NCBI RefSeq assembly: GCF_002868735.1
Contig: NZ_CP025613.1
Coordinates: 930,001-994,000, forward strand
Reading direction: 5' to 3'
DNA from: Niveispirillum cyanobacteriorum
GTDB lineage: Bacteria; Pseudomonadota; Alphaproteobacteria; Azospirillales; Azospirillaceae
Length of the DNA stretch: 64,000 nucleotides
Part shown: positions 34,462-43,767 of the stretch, piece by piece
How the letters are laid out: each line of letters opens with the position of its first letter
How positions within the stretch are numbered: position 1 is the stretch's first letter
Translations under genes and position numbers: made by a program
Notes under the pieces: generated by a model
Databases searched by the model: none
Told to the model about the DNA's origin: nothing
The model's input: the letters and a program-made list of their open reading frames with translations, nothing else

Positions 34462-35673
34462 TTACCCCGCCACCCCCATCGACACGATGAAGATCACAAA
34501 CGTGATGCTGGTCATCAGCGTGATGAACAGCAGTGCCACGGTCCGCCACAGTGCCCCAAAATTGGACAGGCGGTAGGTGCCCCGCAGCTGGAAGAACATA
34601 TGCACTGGTGGCGCCAGCAGGATCAGCGACGCAATCGTCCCCTCCCATGTCGGCAGGAACTTGATCACCAGTGAGATCACGATGAACAGCAGCGACATGA
34701 AGGACAGGGAATAGAGCGAGAAGATGGCATGGTCATACATGGCCACACCACGCTTCCAGAAGAACAGCAACCACAGGAACGGCAGCGAGATGGGGATCAG
34801 CAGCCAGGAGAATTTATAGGCCGTGTTCTGCATCTTATAGAGCAGCAGTTCCGGATTCTTCAGCTTCTTCTTGATCTTAGCCTCAAGCTCCGGATCGCCG
34901 ATATTGATGTTCAGGTCTTCATCGAAATTGCGGACCAGCATGTCCGACAGGTTTTCGGTGGTGACCGGACCATTCGTGACCACCTTCGGCAGGTCCGGCA
35001 CCGCGGGCTTCTCACCCGGCTTGGGCGGCGTCGGGGGTACGATGGCCACACCTGCCGCTGCCAGGGCGGTATCGATGGCCTCAACGGATTTCTGAGCGGT
35101 ATTCAGGCGCCGCTGCGCCCGGTCGCGCTGCTTGGTCTCCGCCTTTACATCCTCTCCCGCACTCAACGCCTGGGCCAGTTCCGCCTCGGCTTCGGCCAGA
35201 TCGGCGCGCGCTTCCTCCAGCCCCTGGCGGGCATGGTTCAATGCCTCGCGCTGTTCCTCCGCCGGTATGGCCACCGGCACATTCGTGCTGATGCCCAGCA
35301 GGGAGAAACTCATGAACATGACAAAGACAGAGAACAGGAACATGGCCATGGGCGTTACATAACGCGCCCGGTGGCCATGGATGTAATCATAGGTCAGCTT
35401 GCCGGGCCTAAACGCCAGCAGCGGCAGGGTACGCCAGGCCTTGCTGTCGAAATGCAGGATGCCGTGGAAGAACTCCTCCACGATATGCAGCATGGACCGG
35501 TGCAGATGGCCAGCCTGTCCACAAGCATGACAGAAACTGCCGGTCAGTTTGGTGCCGCAATTGGCGCAGTCCCCATGCGCCCCGTGCCCGTGCCGACCGC
35601 TTTCGCCCTCGATGGCCGCCGCCGCCATGCCCGCCGTGGCCATGGCGCCCACAGATTCAATCCCGTCGCTCAT
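34462..35673 (-). CDS. DUF3667-family membrane protein
   Basis: About 403 residues from the ATG at 35673 (GGGGGATTGC upstream). An N-terminal zinc ribbon (CANCGTKLTGSFCHACGQ) is followed by the family region VEEFFHGILHFDSKAWRTL, a first TM, a cytosolic or periplasmic coiled-coil insert rich in Ala/Glu/Arg (EQREALNHARQGLEEARADL), and about four C-terminal helices. DUF3667 proteins are of unknown function, common in proteobacteria. Nothing ties it to the DUF4157 toxin 58 bp downstream except co-orientation; it could be its immunity or membrane partner but that is speculative. Confidence 0.72.
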   Translation of the reverse strand: MSDGIESVGAMATAGMAAAAIEGESGRHGHGAHGDCANCGTKLTGSFCHACGQAGHLHRSMLHIVEEFFHGILHFDSKAWRTLPLLAFRPGKLTYDYIHGHRARYVTPMAMFLFSVFVMFMSFSLLGISTNVPVAIPAEEQREALNHARQGLEEARADLAEAEAELAQALSAGEDVKAETKQRDRAQRRLNTAQKSVEAIDTALAAAGVAIVPPTPPKPGEKPAVPDLPKVVTNGPVTTENLSDMLVRNFDEDLNINIGDPELEAKIKKKLKNPELLLYKMQNTAYKFSWLLIPISLPFLWLLFFWKRGVAMYDHAIFSLYSLSFMSLLFIVISLVIKFLPTWEGTIASLILLAPPVHMFFQLRGTYRLSNFGALWRTVALLFITLMTSITFVIFIVSMGVAG

Positions 35674-35766
35674 GCAATCCCCCGTCCCCACGCAAGGCGC
35701 AGGGTGCCAGGGAAAGCCCATAAAGATCAAGGACCAGCGTGGGGCAACGCCCGTCTACATCACCGA

Positions 35767-36831
35767 TCAACTCACCTTAGGGTCCAGTTCGACCTCCTGC
35801 CCATCACGCAGCCGTTCGGCCCCGCGCACCACGGTGCGGTCGCCATCGCGGATGTCGCCCGTCACCTGCACCCAGTCGCCGATGCTGGTGCCGGTTTTCA
35901 CGGCCACACGCTCGGCCTTGTTCTGGGCATTGACCTTGAACAGCCAGGTGCCATCCCCGCGCAGGACCAGGGCGTCACGATGCACCGCCACCACCTGTTC
36001 GGCCGTGGCCGAGGGCAGGCCGACCTTCACCGCCGACCCGACGATCCAGTTCGCCTCCCCGCGCGGCAGGGCCACCCGCACCTCAAAGGTACGCGACTGC
36101 GCCTCGCCGATGCCGATGATGCGCGTCACCTTGCCCTGGGCGGGCTGGCCTTCGACATCCAGGGAGACGCTGATCCCTTCGCTCAGATGCCGCGCGATGG
36201 AAACCGGCGCCTGGGCCCGCACCTCCACCTGATCAACGGCTACCAGCCGCGCCACCTTCACACCCGGGGCTGAATATTCACCGACCTCCAACATGCGCTC
36301 CGCCACCTGTCCCGCGAACGGCGCCTTCACAATGGTACGTTCGATCTCAAGCTGGGTGCGGTCTCGGCTGGCCTGGGCGCGGACCAGATCCTGGACCAGA
36401 ACGTCGCGGCGGCTATTGGCCTCCTCCAGCTTGACGATGGTCGCCGTACCCCGCTCGGCCAATTGCCGCTGGCGCTCCAGCTCGCGCTCCTGGAACGTCA
36501 ACTGGCTTTGCAGGCTCTTGATCTGCGCCTCATACTGGCGCAGTTCCAGGCGCAGCAGCCGGTCATCGACACGCGCCAGGGCCTCGCCCGCCGCCAGCTT
36601 GGTGCCGGCTTCCGCCACCCAGGTGACCCGCCCCGACACTTCCGCCGCCACATCGGCATCTTGGCGCGACATCACGCTGCCCGGCACCTGCAGCACGGGC
36701 GCCATCTGCCGCAGGCTGGCCGCCTCCACCTTCACCTTGGCGGCAGGCGCCGGTGCCTGCTGTGCCACTACCGGCAGGGCAAACGTACCGATCAGCAGGG
36801 CGGCGGCGAAAGACTGGTGAATGCGGCTCAT
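35767..36831 (-). CDS. RND efflux periplasmic adaptor (HlyD/MFP family)
   Basis: 354 residues: signal peptide (SFAAALLIGTFALPVVAQQ), barrel-sandwich hybrid (VSGRVTWVAEAGTKLAAGEA), a coiled-coil hairpin (ALEKSLQSQLTFQERELERQ-like heptads around residues 95-170), the second lipoyl half (KAPFAGQVAERMLEVGEYSA) and a membrane-proximal domain. It bridges an RND pump to an outer-membrane channel. It lies downstream of the RND pump gene but behind a strong terminator, and has its own upstream motif TGTAACGGG at 36903, so it is probably transcribed from its own promoter. No outer-membrane factor is nearby. Confidence 0.9.
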   Translation of the reverse strand: MSRIHQSFAAALLIGTFALPVVAQQAPAPAAKVKVEAASLRQMAPVLQVPGSVMSRQDADVAAEVSGRVTWVAEAGTKLAAGEALARVDDRLLRLELRQYEAQIKSLQSQLTFQERELERQRQLAERGTATIVKLEEANSRRDVLVQDLVRAQASRDRTQLEIERTIVKAPFAGQVAERMLEVGEYSAPGVKVARLVAVDQVEVRAQAPVSIARHLSEGISVSLDVEGQPAQGKVTRIIGIGEAQSRTFEVRVALPRGEANWIVGSAVKVGLPSATAEQVVAVHRDALVLRGDGTWLFKVNAQNKAERVAVKTGTSIGDWVQVTGDIRDGDRTVVRGAERLRDGQEVELDPKVS

Positions 36832-36902
36832 GGTGGCGATCCCTTATCTGGGCGAATACTGCTTCCTTATAATCAGGACCCGGTTACGTGAGGGTTTCGA
36901 TG

Positions 36903-36919
36903 TGTAACGGGCGTGTAAA
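36903..36919. promoter_or_regulatory. TGTAACGGG-type motif upstream of the RND adaptor
   Basis: TGTAACGGGCGTGTAAA contains two GTGTAA-like half-sites about 11 bp apart. The same TGTAACGGG core precedes the RND pump gene (40267-40283). It lies 72 bp upstream of the adaptor start. The spacing fits an OmpR/CpxR-type response regulator binding as tandem repeats. Confidence 0.45.
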
Positions 36920-36971
36920 GCTGAAAAATAGGCGATAGTGATGATTTTACCCACCCCCACGCCAACAAATA

Positions 36972-37003
36972 AACGCCTCCCCGGCGCAGGCCGGGGAGGC
37001 GTT
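36972..37003 (-). terminator. Strong intrinsic terminator after the RND pump gene
   Basis: AACGCCTCCCCGGC (36972-36985) pairs perfectly with GCCGGGGAGGCGTT (36990-37003), a 14-bp stem with a GCAG loop; on the minus strand it is followed by TTATTTGTT. It lies 24 bp after the pump stop. Confidence 0.88.
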
Positions 37004-37026
37004 GAAGAAAGACTTATCGGCCTCGA

Positions 37027-40000
37027 TTACTCCGCCGCCAGCCGCGTCACCTTCTGCCCATAATCCGGGGCTGGCGCCGCCTCCGCCTTGTCCTTCTCAC
37101 CCAGCCGCAGCAGCGCCGGCAGCAGCAGCAGGGTAAACACGGTGGACACGGCCAGCCCACCGGTCAGCACGGCGGCGATACCGCGATAGATGACGCTGCC
37201 CTCGCCCGGCACCACGATCATCGGGGCCATGCCGGCCACCGTCGTCAGCGTGCCCATGAAGATCGGCTGGATGCGCGACCGCAGGGCCATATGCACGGCC
37301 TCCGCCCTGCCCTTGCCTTCGGCCTCGCACATGCGCGTCTCATCAACCAGCAGGATGGCGTTGTTGACCACAATACCCAGCAGGATGATGAAGCCGATCA
37401 TGGTCAGCAGGTCCAACGGCTGGAACGTGAACAGGTTGGTAAAGTCCAGCAGCGCCAGCCCGCCAACCGTGGCCAGCGGGATGGAGATCATCACCATGGC
37501 GCTGTCCTTGGCCGACTTGAAGGTCAGGGCCATCAGCAGGAACAGCAGGCCCAGCGCGATGATGAAATTCTTGCCCATGGCTGCGACCGTTGCATCCAGC
37601 CGGTCCGCCGACCCGCCATAGCGCAAGGTACCATCCGCCGGCAGGAAGGCGCGCAATTGCGGCTCAATATCCCGCTTCAACATCACCATCACATCTTCCA
37701 GGGCGATATTCTCACCGGGCTGAAGGTTGAGCGTGATGGTGCGGCGGCCATCGACGCGGGTGATGCCCGACGGCCCGACCTCGCGGGAAACATTGACCAA
37801 CTGGCCCAGCGGCACCACGGTCCCCGACGGTGTCGCCACCGGCACCTGTTCCAGCTCCTCCGGCCCCGTCCATTCCGGCGACCTCAGGATGATGTCCAAC
37901 CGGTTCTGCCCGTCAAAATGCTCGCCCAGCCACAGTCCGTCGCCAAGCGCCCGGACCACCTGCCCCACCTGTACCCGCGTCCAGCCCACTTCGGAGATGC
38001 GGCGATCATTGGGCATGACGGTCAGTTGCGGCTGCGCCATTTCCGGGTTGGGGTTGGACCAGGACTGCACATCGGGCAGCTTCTCGCGCAGCAGCGCCAA
38101 GCCCTTGGACGCTGCTTCCGACAGGGCCGCCGGATCGCTGGATTGCAGCAGGATGGAGACATTGCCCTCCGCGCCCAGCCCACCGAACAGGTTCCCACGG
38201 TTGGGGAAGCCCTGCACATCGGGGAAGCCGGCCAGGATCTCGTTCTTGACGATCCCCATCATCTCGTCCAGCCGCTCCGGGTCTTCCAGACGGACCGCGA
38301 TGGAGCCGCCACCCGGCCAGCCGATGAAGTAGAAATTCTTGGCCTTGGGCTGTTTCTCGCCCGTGTAATAGGGCATGAACCGGTCAACCACGACCTTGGC
38401 CACTTCCTCCTTCGCCAGATCGACCGACGTGCCGACGGGGAAGTTCAGGAAGGCGTCGACACTGTCGCGCTTTACCGGCGGCAGGTACGACATGGACGGG
38501 AACAGCAGATACGACCCGCCCAGCGACACCACGACCAGCCCCGCAATCACGGCGGCGCGGCGTTTGTTGGTGGCCGTCAGATCCATGATCTTCAGCGACA
38601 GCCATTCCACCCAGCGCGCCTCGCCCGCCATACGCGGCGTCACCTTCATCAGCTTTGCTGCCGCGACGGGCAGCACCGTGGCGCAGACGATCAGGCTGAT
38701 CGTGACACCGACCGCGATGGTCAGCGCCAGATCGGCGAAAATCTGCCCCTCGACCTCGCGCATGAACACGATGGGCACAAAGGTGATGACGGTGGTGGCG
38801 GCGGACGCGAACAGGGCGGAAATGACGCGCCGCGTGCCCTCATGGCTGGCCTCGTCATTGCCCATGCCCCGGTCACGCATGCGCACGATGTTTTCCAGCA
38901 CCACAATAGCGCTGTCGATCACCATGCCGACCGCAAAGGCAAGTCCTGCCAGCGAGATGACATTGATCGACCGCCCCGTGATCGACAGCACCGCGAACAG
39001 CGACAGCAGCGAGATGGGAATGGTCATGGCGACCAGCAAGGTCAACTGCGTACGGCGCAGGAACAGCCACAGCACCGCGACGGCCAACAGGATGCCCGAC
39101 AAAAGATTGCCGGTCAGCAGGCCGATGGCGCTCTCGATATAGACGGACGGGTCAAAGCTCTGATTGTTGGTCAGGCCCTTCGCCTTCATCTCCCCGTCGC
39201 GCAGCTCCGCCATCAGGTCCTTGACCTCGGTCAGGGTGGCCAGAACATTGGCCCCCTCCCGGCGGATAACACGCAACCCGATGGCCTCATTGCCATTCTG
39301 AAAGGCATATTGCCACTGCCGGCCCAGCTGCACCTTGACCTCGGCCACATCGCCCAGCTTCACCGGGCGACCATCGCGCCATTCCAGGACCAGATCGCTG
39401 AACTGTTCCGGCTTGAACCGGCCCTTGTAGCGGACGGTATAGATGCGTCGCCCATCATCAACGAACCCACCCGTCACATCCTGCGCGCGACCGACCAGAC
39501 CGGAAACGGTGGGGATGGTGATGCCATATTGCGCCATCTTGAACGGGTCGAAGATGATCTGCACTTCCTGCTGCGGCGCTTCGGCCTGTCCGCCGAAATC
39601 CACGCGCGCCACGCCCTGGATCGCTTCGATCCGGGGGATCACATCTTCAATGATGTAATGATAATGGTCGGTCAGGGCCGTGGTCGTCCCCGGCATCTTC
39701 TGCACGAAGTAATAGATCAGGGTCTCGTTGGCATTATCACCCCCGCCCATGATCAGGCGCGGCGGATCGGCATCGGCGGGGCGTGACGGGATGCGGTTCA
39801 ACCGGCTGATGACATCCAGCATGGTCTGCTGCATGTCGGTCTTGGCGTCGAACTCCAGGCTGACAAACGCCCCACCGGGATTGGCAAAGCCCTGCATCTC
39901 CGTGACGCCGGGCAGACCCTTCATCACATCCTCAATGGGCTCCAGGATCTCGCTCTCCACCTCCTGCGGTGACGCGGCGCGCCAAGACGCCTCAATGCCC

Positions 40001-40134
40001 AGCGTCGGCTGCTTGACCTCGGGAAACAGCTGCACCGGCAGGGTCAGTGCCGACCAGATTCCCAGCCCCACCACCAGCAACACCGCAACCGCCAGCGCCG
40101 CCGGATTGCGCAATCCCAGCTTGATGACATCCAT
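37027..40134 (-). CDS. RND efflux pump permease (HAE1/AcrB-like)
   Basis: 1035 residues from the ATG at 40134 (AGGGG upstream); a 20-codon longer frame lacks a family N-terminus. Twelve helices with two large periplasmic loops; the start MDVIKLGLRNPAALAVAVLL, VQLFPEVKQPTLGIEASW, the TM4 region GLAFAVGMVIDSAIVVLENI with the proton-relay Asp pair weakly replaced (VIDSAI), and FVPIVFMREVEGQIF are RND hallmarks. It exports drugs, dyes or metabolites using the proton gradient together with a periplasmic adaptor. The order pump first, adaptor second with a terminator between is unusual. Confidence 0.93.
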   Translation of the reverse strand: MDVIKLGLRNPAALAVAVLLVVGLGIWSALTLPVQLFPEVKQPTLGIEASWRAASPQEVESEILEPIEDVMKGLPGVTEMQGFANPGGAFVSLEFDAKTDMQQTMLDVISRLNRIPSRPADADPPRLIMGGGDNANETLIYYFVQKMPGTTTALTDHYHYIIEDVIPRIEAIQGVARVDFGGQAEAPQQEVQIIFDPFKMAQYGITIPTVSGLVGRAQDVTGGFVDDGRRIYTVRYKGRFKPEQFSDLVLEWRDGRPVKLGDVAEVKVQLGRQWQYAFQNGNEAIGLRVIRREGANVLATLTEVKDLMAELRDGEMKAKGLTNNQSFDPSVYIESAIGLLTGNLLSGILLAVAVLWLFLRRTQLTLLVAMTIPISLLSLFAVLSITGRSINVISLAGLAFAVGMVIDSAIVVLENIVRMRDRGMGNDEASHEGTRRVISALFASAATTVITFVPIVFMREVEGQIFADLALTIAVGVTISLIVCATVLPVAAAKLMKVTPRMAGEARWVEWLSLKIMDLTATNKRRAAVIAGLVVVSLGGSYLLFPSMSYLPPVKRDSVDAFLNFPVGTSVDLAKEEVAKVVVDRFMPYYTGEKQPKAKNFYFIGWPGGGSIAVRLEDPERLDEMMGIVKNEILAGFPDVQGFPNRGNLFGGLGAEGNVSILLQSSDPAALSEAASKGLALLREKLPDVQSWSNPNPEMAQPQLTVMPNDRRISEVGWTRVQVGQVVRALGDGLWLGEHFDGQNRLDIILRSPEWTGPEELEQVPVATPSGTVVPLGQLVNVSREVGPSGITRVDGRRTITLNLQPGENIALEDVMVMLKRDIEPQLRAFLPADGTLRYGGSADRLDATVAAMGKNFIIALGLLFLLMALTFKSAKDSAMVMISIPLATVGGLALLDFTNLFTFQPLDLLTMIGFIILLGIVVNNAILLVDETRMCEAEGKGRAEAVHMALRSRIQPIFMGTLTTVAGMAPMIVVPGEGSVIYRGIAAVLTGGLAVSTVFTLLLLPALLRLGEKDKAEAAPAPDYGQKVTRLAAE

Positions 40135-40266
40135 AACCAACCCCTGTCCGTTCGGGACTTGATAAAGGGGCGTGTCCAGCCGTCCGAAAGCCAACCGCCC
40201 ATGGGATCACCATAGGCGGGACCGTGTAACCTGTCCGTTGGGCTTGGTTAATGGATGGTAGGGATT

Positions 40267-40283
40267 TGTAACGGGGTGTTACA
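40267..40283. promoter_or_regulatory. TGTAACGGG-type motif upstream of the RND pump
   Basis: TGTAACGGGGTGTTACA is an inverted and near-direct repeat sharing nine bases with the motif before the adaptor gene; a further GTGTAAC occurs at 40224-40230. Located 133 bp upstream of the pump start in the 169-bp gap after the protease gene. Confidence 0.45.
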
Positions 40284-40303
40284 CTCACAACAGCCTGGGC
40301 CCC

Positions 40304-41266
40304 TCACCAGGATTGGTATTGCATGAACATGTCATAGGCCGCGTTGTTCAGACGAGCCCCCCTGTTATTGCTGCCGCCACCGCCGGCAATATGGATGCCG
40401 ACGGCAATCCGCTCCTCCCCGAAGACGGCGATGACGGGACCGCCGCTCATCCCCCCCTCCGTCTGGCAATCATACCAGAGGAAACCCGGATCGGACTGCA
40501 CCACCCGGCCCGCAGAGCCATACATCGCGGCACGGGGGCGGGTGGCGGGGTGGCCAAAAACATTCACGATCATATTGTTGAACTTTGCATCCTCGTAATC
40601 CGCGAAACCGAACCAACCCCGCCGATTGCCGATCTCAGGGTCCTCGATCTTGATGACAGCAAAATCCAGCGGGCTGATATCGCTTGATCTCTGCCGCCAT
40701 CCGCTGAGGAAATGATTGTCGATGACGCGGTACGTACCTCCTCTGGCGACATGTCCGTCAAATGCCAGATGGACCAGCATGGCCTGGGTCGCACCTACTT
40801 CCGGATGCAGTAGGTTGTGCGCTGCCGTGGCCAGGGTACGAGGACCGATCAGCCATGCGGTGCCATAGCGCATGGGCCCCTTCTCCGGTGTTATGCTCAA
40901 AAGGGCGACCGAGCGGGCCGGGATGCGTGATGTATCCGCGATCAATTGCAGGGCGTTCGGACTTCCCAGATTGTGGAGTCCGCCCGACGCTGATTCCTGT
41001 CCGACCGGCCCGGTCAGTGCTGATTCCGGATGGGGCGCGCTGGGACGCAACATGCGCTCATAGGTGGAGCCGCCATTGGTTCCCATCATGAAACTGTTCT
41101 TGAACCGCCCCTCCCGTACCATGTGCCTGCTGGCATCCACGGCGTCGGACTTGTCTGTCAAGTCCAGTAATTCCGCCTCGATCCCACCATTGAAGCTAAG
41201 CGGAACCGAATCCACAGTAAAATCGGAAATTGGTTTGTTTCGGGTTGTTGATTTGCGTTTGGCCAT
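40304..41266 (-). CDS. Trypsin-like serine peptidase (V8/glutamyl endopeptidase type), no signal peptide
   Basis: 320 residues from the ATG at 41266 (GAGGAG upstream). The catalytic triad is visible: His in LATAAHNLLHPE, Asp in SPLDFAVIKIEDPE, Ser in CQTEGGMSGGPVIAVFG, in a chymotrypsin fold of residues ~105-315. The N-terminus is Lys/Arg-rich (MAKRKSTTRNK) and not a secretion signal, so the protein may stay in the cytoplasm or leave by another route. It follows a lipoprotein gene on the same strand by 107 bp. Cytoplasmic trypsin-like proteases sometimes act as effectors in bacterial conflict systems; there is no direct proof here. Confidence 0.83.
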   Translation of the reverse strand: MAKRKSTTRNKPISDFTVDSVPLSFNGGIEAELLDLTDKSDAVDASRHMVREGRFKNSFMMGTNGGSTYERMLRPSAPHPESALTGPVGQESASGGLHNLGSPNALQLIADTSRIPARSVALLSITPEKGPMRYGTAWLIGPRTLATAAHNLLHPEVGATQAMLVHLAFDGHVARGGTYRVIDNHFLSGWRQRSSDISPLDFAVIKIEDPEIGNRRGWFGFADYEDAKFNNMIVNVFGHPATRPRAAMYGSAGRVVQSDPGFLWYDCQTEGGMSGGPVIAVFGEERIAVGIHIAGGGGSNNRGARLNNAAYDMFMQYQSW

Positions 41267-41373
41267 CACTTGTCTCCTCATGGTAAATCCCCGCTCCTGC
41301 CGACACTCTCACCCCGCGCGCCCTCCCCCCGGTCTCGAAGTCACGGAAGGAGAATGCGCGCGTGATGCTCAGC

Positions 41374-42732
41374 CTATTTCCCTTGTTGGGTCTGCGGCTG
41401 TCCGGCCTCGACGGCAACCGGGAAACCGGGCACATCTAGGGAGAAGGGGCGGATGGTCAGGGCATTGGCTGGACCGGCACTGACGCCAGTACCCGGCGAT
41501 TGGCTCAGGTCGATCGGGCTGCTGTTTCCAGGCGCCGCTCCGCCGGCGCCACCCCCCATGGGCACACCATCCACACCTCCCCCAGATGCCTCGGCGCTGT
41601 GAAGGCTTTCACCGTCACTGCCGGGGTTGGCTGGACTGGTGCGCCCTTGATCGTTGGCATTGTCCGCCGATGGCGTTGAACCTGGATTGCCATTTTCATT
41701 GTTTTCGGACTCTGCCTTGTCAGCAGCCGCCATTTCACGTTCTAGCGTCAGCAAATCCTTCTTGGCTTCCAGCGCTGTCTTTTCGTCCGTCAACCCCTGC
41801 GTCAGGCCCTTCGCGACCCCGGAGATAAGGGCACCCGGCAACTTCACCAGTTGCAAAAGCGCACTGTCGCGTTTGAAGTCGTACTTCTCAACAACGCCCT
41901 CGTTCAGGGCGATGGCGATGTCCTGGTTTGACACTGAACCTGGCAGCGGCAATGCCATGACCCCCGGCGACGGCGGGTGCACGACTTTACTGCCCAGGAC
42001 CTGGCCATCCAGCAGAAGGCGGATAATCAAGCTGTCGCGCGCACGGGCACAAATCCCTTGCTTGCACGCCTCTAAGTCCGACTCGCTTGGCTGCTGGGCC
42101 TTCGGCTTGCTGCCATCAGGGTAGTGAACCGTGATTGCAAGTGTGCCGCTCCGCATCCTGCGTGTGCTGCCAACGGCATTCAGCGCTTCAAATCCCCGGC
42201 CCACGGCAGCATTCAGCGCCGCGTTGACACGCGCAATGTCAGCTTCGCTATAGGGGTCGAAGTAGTCCTCATATTCGGGTCTCACGGTATTGCGGAAATC
42301 AACAACGGCGTTCTGAAGTTTCATGCGCCCAATCGACTTGCCCAATTCCTCCGCAATCGCCACGATCTGGGATTCGGAATTTGTCGTTACACTCGACAAG
42401 AACGAAGGCCCCCTATTGATCTCCTTATCGTCGCCCTTGCTTACTTCCTTATTTGTAGTACTGATTTTTACTTCGTCTTTATTAAATGGACTGGCGTTGA
42501 TTTTTGCATGAATTTTGCCCACCGCACTGTCGCCGACAGTAAGGGAATCAAATATTGAAACACCGATTCCATCCTTATCGACATATAGGAATACTGGCAC
42601 CAACCCTTTGGGCAAGTCATAGGCAACTCCCGATGCTGCCACAGCACCACCACCCGGTTTTGCCTTTTCGCTGGACACAAGCGGCGCACACCCCGCCAGC
42701 AGTACACACATAGATGCAGCCACGAATCGCAT
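41374..42732 (-). CDS. Lipoprotein of unknown function
   Basis: About 452 residues from the ATG at 42732 (GGAGG ribosome site); signal peptide with lipobox LLAGC (Cys at ~15). I recognise no family. Visible parts: a Lys/Asp-rich segment (KISTTNKEVSKGDDKEINRG), a middle domain with a conserved-looking YFDPYSEADIARVNAAL and GIC-x-RARDSLIIRLLLDG, and a C-terminal low-complexity tail rich in Asn, Gly, Ser and Pro (residues ~350-440) ending AGQPQTQQGK. Base composition slightly lower in GC at the 5' end. Upstream is an AT-rich 214-bp region with short palindromes. Co-oriented with the protease gene downstream. Confidence 0.6.
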   Translation of the reverse strand: MRFVAASMCVLLAGCAPLVSSEKAKPGGGAVAASGVAYDLPKGLVPVFLYVDKDGIGVSIFDSLTVGDSAVGKIHAKINASPFNKDEVKISTTNKEVSKGDDKEINRGPSFLSSVTTNSESQIVAIAEELGKSIGRMKLQNAVVDFRNTVRPEYEDYFDPYSEADIARVNAALNAAVGRGFEALNAVGSTRRMRSGTLAITVHYPDGSKPKAQQPSESDLEACKQGICARARDSLIIRLLLDGQVLGSKVVHPPSPGVMALPLPGSVSNQDIAIALNEGVVEKYDFKRDSALLQLVKLPGALISGVAKGLTQGLTDEKTALEAKKDLLTLEREMAAADKAESENNENGNPGSTPSADNANDQGRTSPANPGSDGESLHSAEASGGGVDGVPMGGGAGGAAPGNSSPIDLSQSPGTGVSAGPANALTIRPFSLDVPGFPVAVEAGQPQTQQGK

Positions 42733-42946
42733 AAGGGCCTCCATGATAGAAAGAGTCGTATTTGATGCATTTTATATATGATATATCAAATTCTGATATT
42801 TATAGATAATATGCCATCACCCCCATAAAATTGCATGGCACAAGCATAGAGATAATATTTAGGCAAAAAATTCATCACCCCGACGTAGACGCATCCTTCG
42901 GCACCTGAAGGGTGCCACACTTCCCGCGTAACCTTTTCCTTGCTCC
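42733..42946. promoter_or_regulatory. AT-rich promoter region
   Basis: Positions ~42761-42812 are strongly AT-rich for this genome and include the perfect palindrome TGATATATCA (42779-42788) and TGATATTTATA. The region separates the lipoprotein (minus) from the exported barrel-like protein (plus), so it should carry the promoters of both. No known operator recognised. Confidence 0.35.
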
Positions 42947-43702
42947 ATGCGAATATCCCCTGGTCCGCCGCCCATCAGGACCGCCCCCTTGCGCCTTCTC
43001 TTCGCCCTCCTCACCGCCCTAGCCGCCCCCCTCCCCGCCACCGCGCAAACCACCGACGCGCGCTGCGGTCCCGATCTTTATCGCCCCGGTATCCTCCTCA
43101 CCGCCTCCCCCGTCTGCGGTGCTGTCTATTCCCAGCATGTCCCCGACCTGGGCCGCCTGCATCTGGGCGTCTTCCATTCACTCGACCGGTCGAAGCCGGA
43201 CGAGGCGGCGGGCCGTGTCATCAACCTCACCGCCGGAACCTTCTACCGCCTCTCCGACGACATCGCCGCCTTCACCGATTACGGTTTCCGCATTGAGGAT
43301 GGGCATCCCGCCGCCGCCCTCTACCACGACTTCATACATTACGCCTCCGACGACCTGCGCTTCTTCGCGGGCTATGAGGGGGTGCGGTTCTTCAACGGTT
43401 TCACCCGCGCCTATGACAGTTTGCATGTCGCGGCGGAGCAGAAGCTGCGTCTGGATGAGGGCCGGCTGGTGATCGATTTCGTCGCCATGGCCTATTGGAC
43501 ACGGAAGGGCGACGGTCCCGCCGCCGACAGCTTCTCCGGCCTGAACCCCTGGGTGGAGGCGACATATCAGCCCTGGCGCACCACCGGCCCCCGCTGGCGG
43601 CGCGTGCTGCGCTTCTACACACAGGTGGCGGGCTTCACGGGGCAACCGGGCCGCCCCGGCCTCTACCTGACGGGCTTCGCCGGCATCCGCACCAGCTTCT
43701 GA
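42947..43702 (+). CDS. Exported beta-rich protein, possible outer-membrane barrel
   Basis: 251 residues with a signal peptide (LRLLFALLTALAAPLPATAQ). The mature part alternates hydrophobic and polar residues in short strands (AAFTDYGFRIED, LRFFAGYEGVRFFNG, LVIDFVAMAYWTRKGDG) and ends in GLYLTGFAGIRTSF with a C-terminal Phe, the signal recognised by the Bam machinery. Two Cys near the N-terminus (RCGPDLYRPG, SPVCGAVYS) may form a disulphide. Function unknown; similar to no family I can name. The next gene starts 65 bp on. Confidence 0.6.
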   Translation: MRISPGPPPIRTAPLRLLFALLTALAAPLPATAQTTDARCGPDLYRPGILLTASPVCGAVYSQHVPDLGRLHLGVFHSLDRSKPDEAAGRVINLTAGTFYRLSDDIAAFTDYGFRIEDGHPAAALYHDFIHYASDDLRFFAGYEGVRFFNGFTRAYDSLHVAAEQKLRLDEGRLVIDFVAMAYWTRKGDGPAADSFSGLNPWVEATYQPWRTTGPRWRRVLRFYTQVAGFTGQPGRPGLYLTGFAGIRTSF

Positions 43703-43767
43703 ACAGGACTGGCGTCCGCCCGCAACCCATGGTGAAATCAGCCATCCCCGGTTGCGACAGGCCCATC

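Noticed and set aside
34462-35673. DUF3667 protein as immunity partner of the DUF4157-ART toxin
   Set aside because: Only co-orientation supports it; DUF3667 is widespread without such toxins and is much larger than usual immunity proteins.
37291-39786. 831-codon open frame opposite the RND pump
   Set aside because: Low-complexity HDQR-rich translation, no family features; the minus strand carries a complete RND permease.
33111-43000. A complete contractile injection system around the DUF4157 gene
   Set aside because: No sheath, tube, baseplate or AAA+ eCIS genes are present in the window; neighbours are efflux, protease and unrelated membrane proteins.
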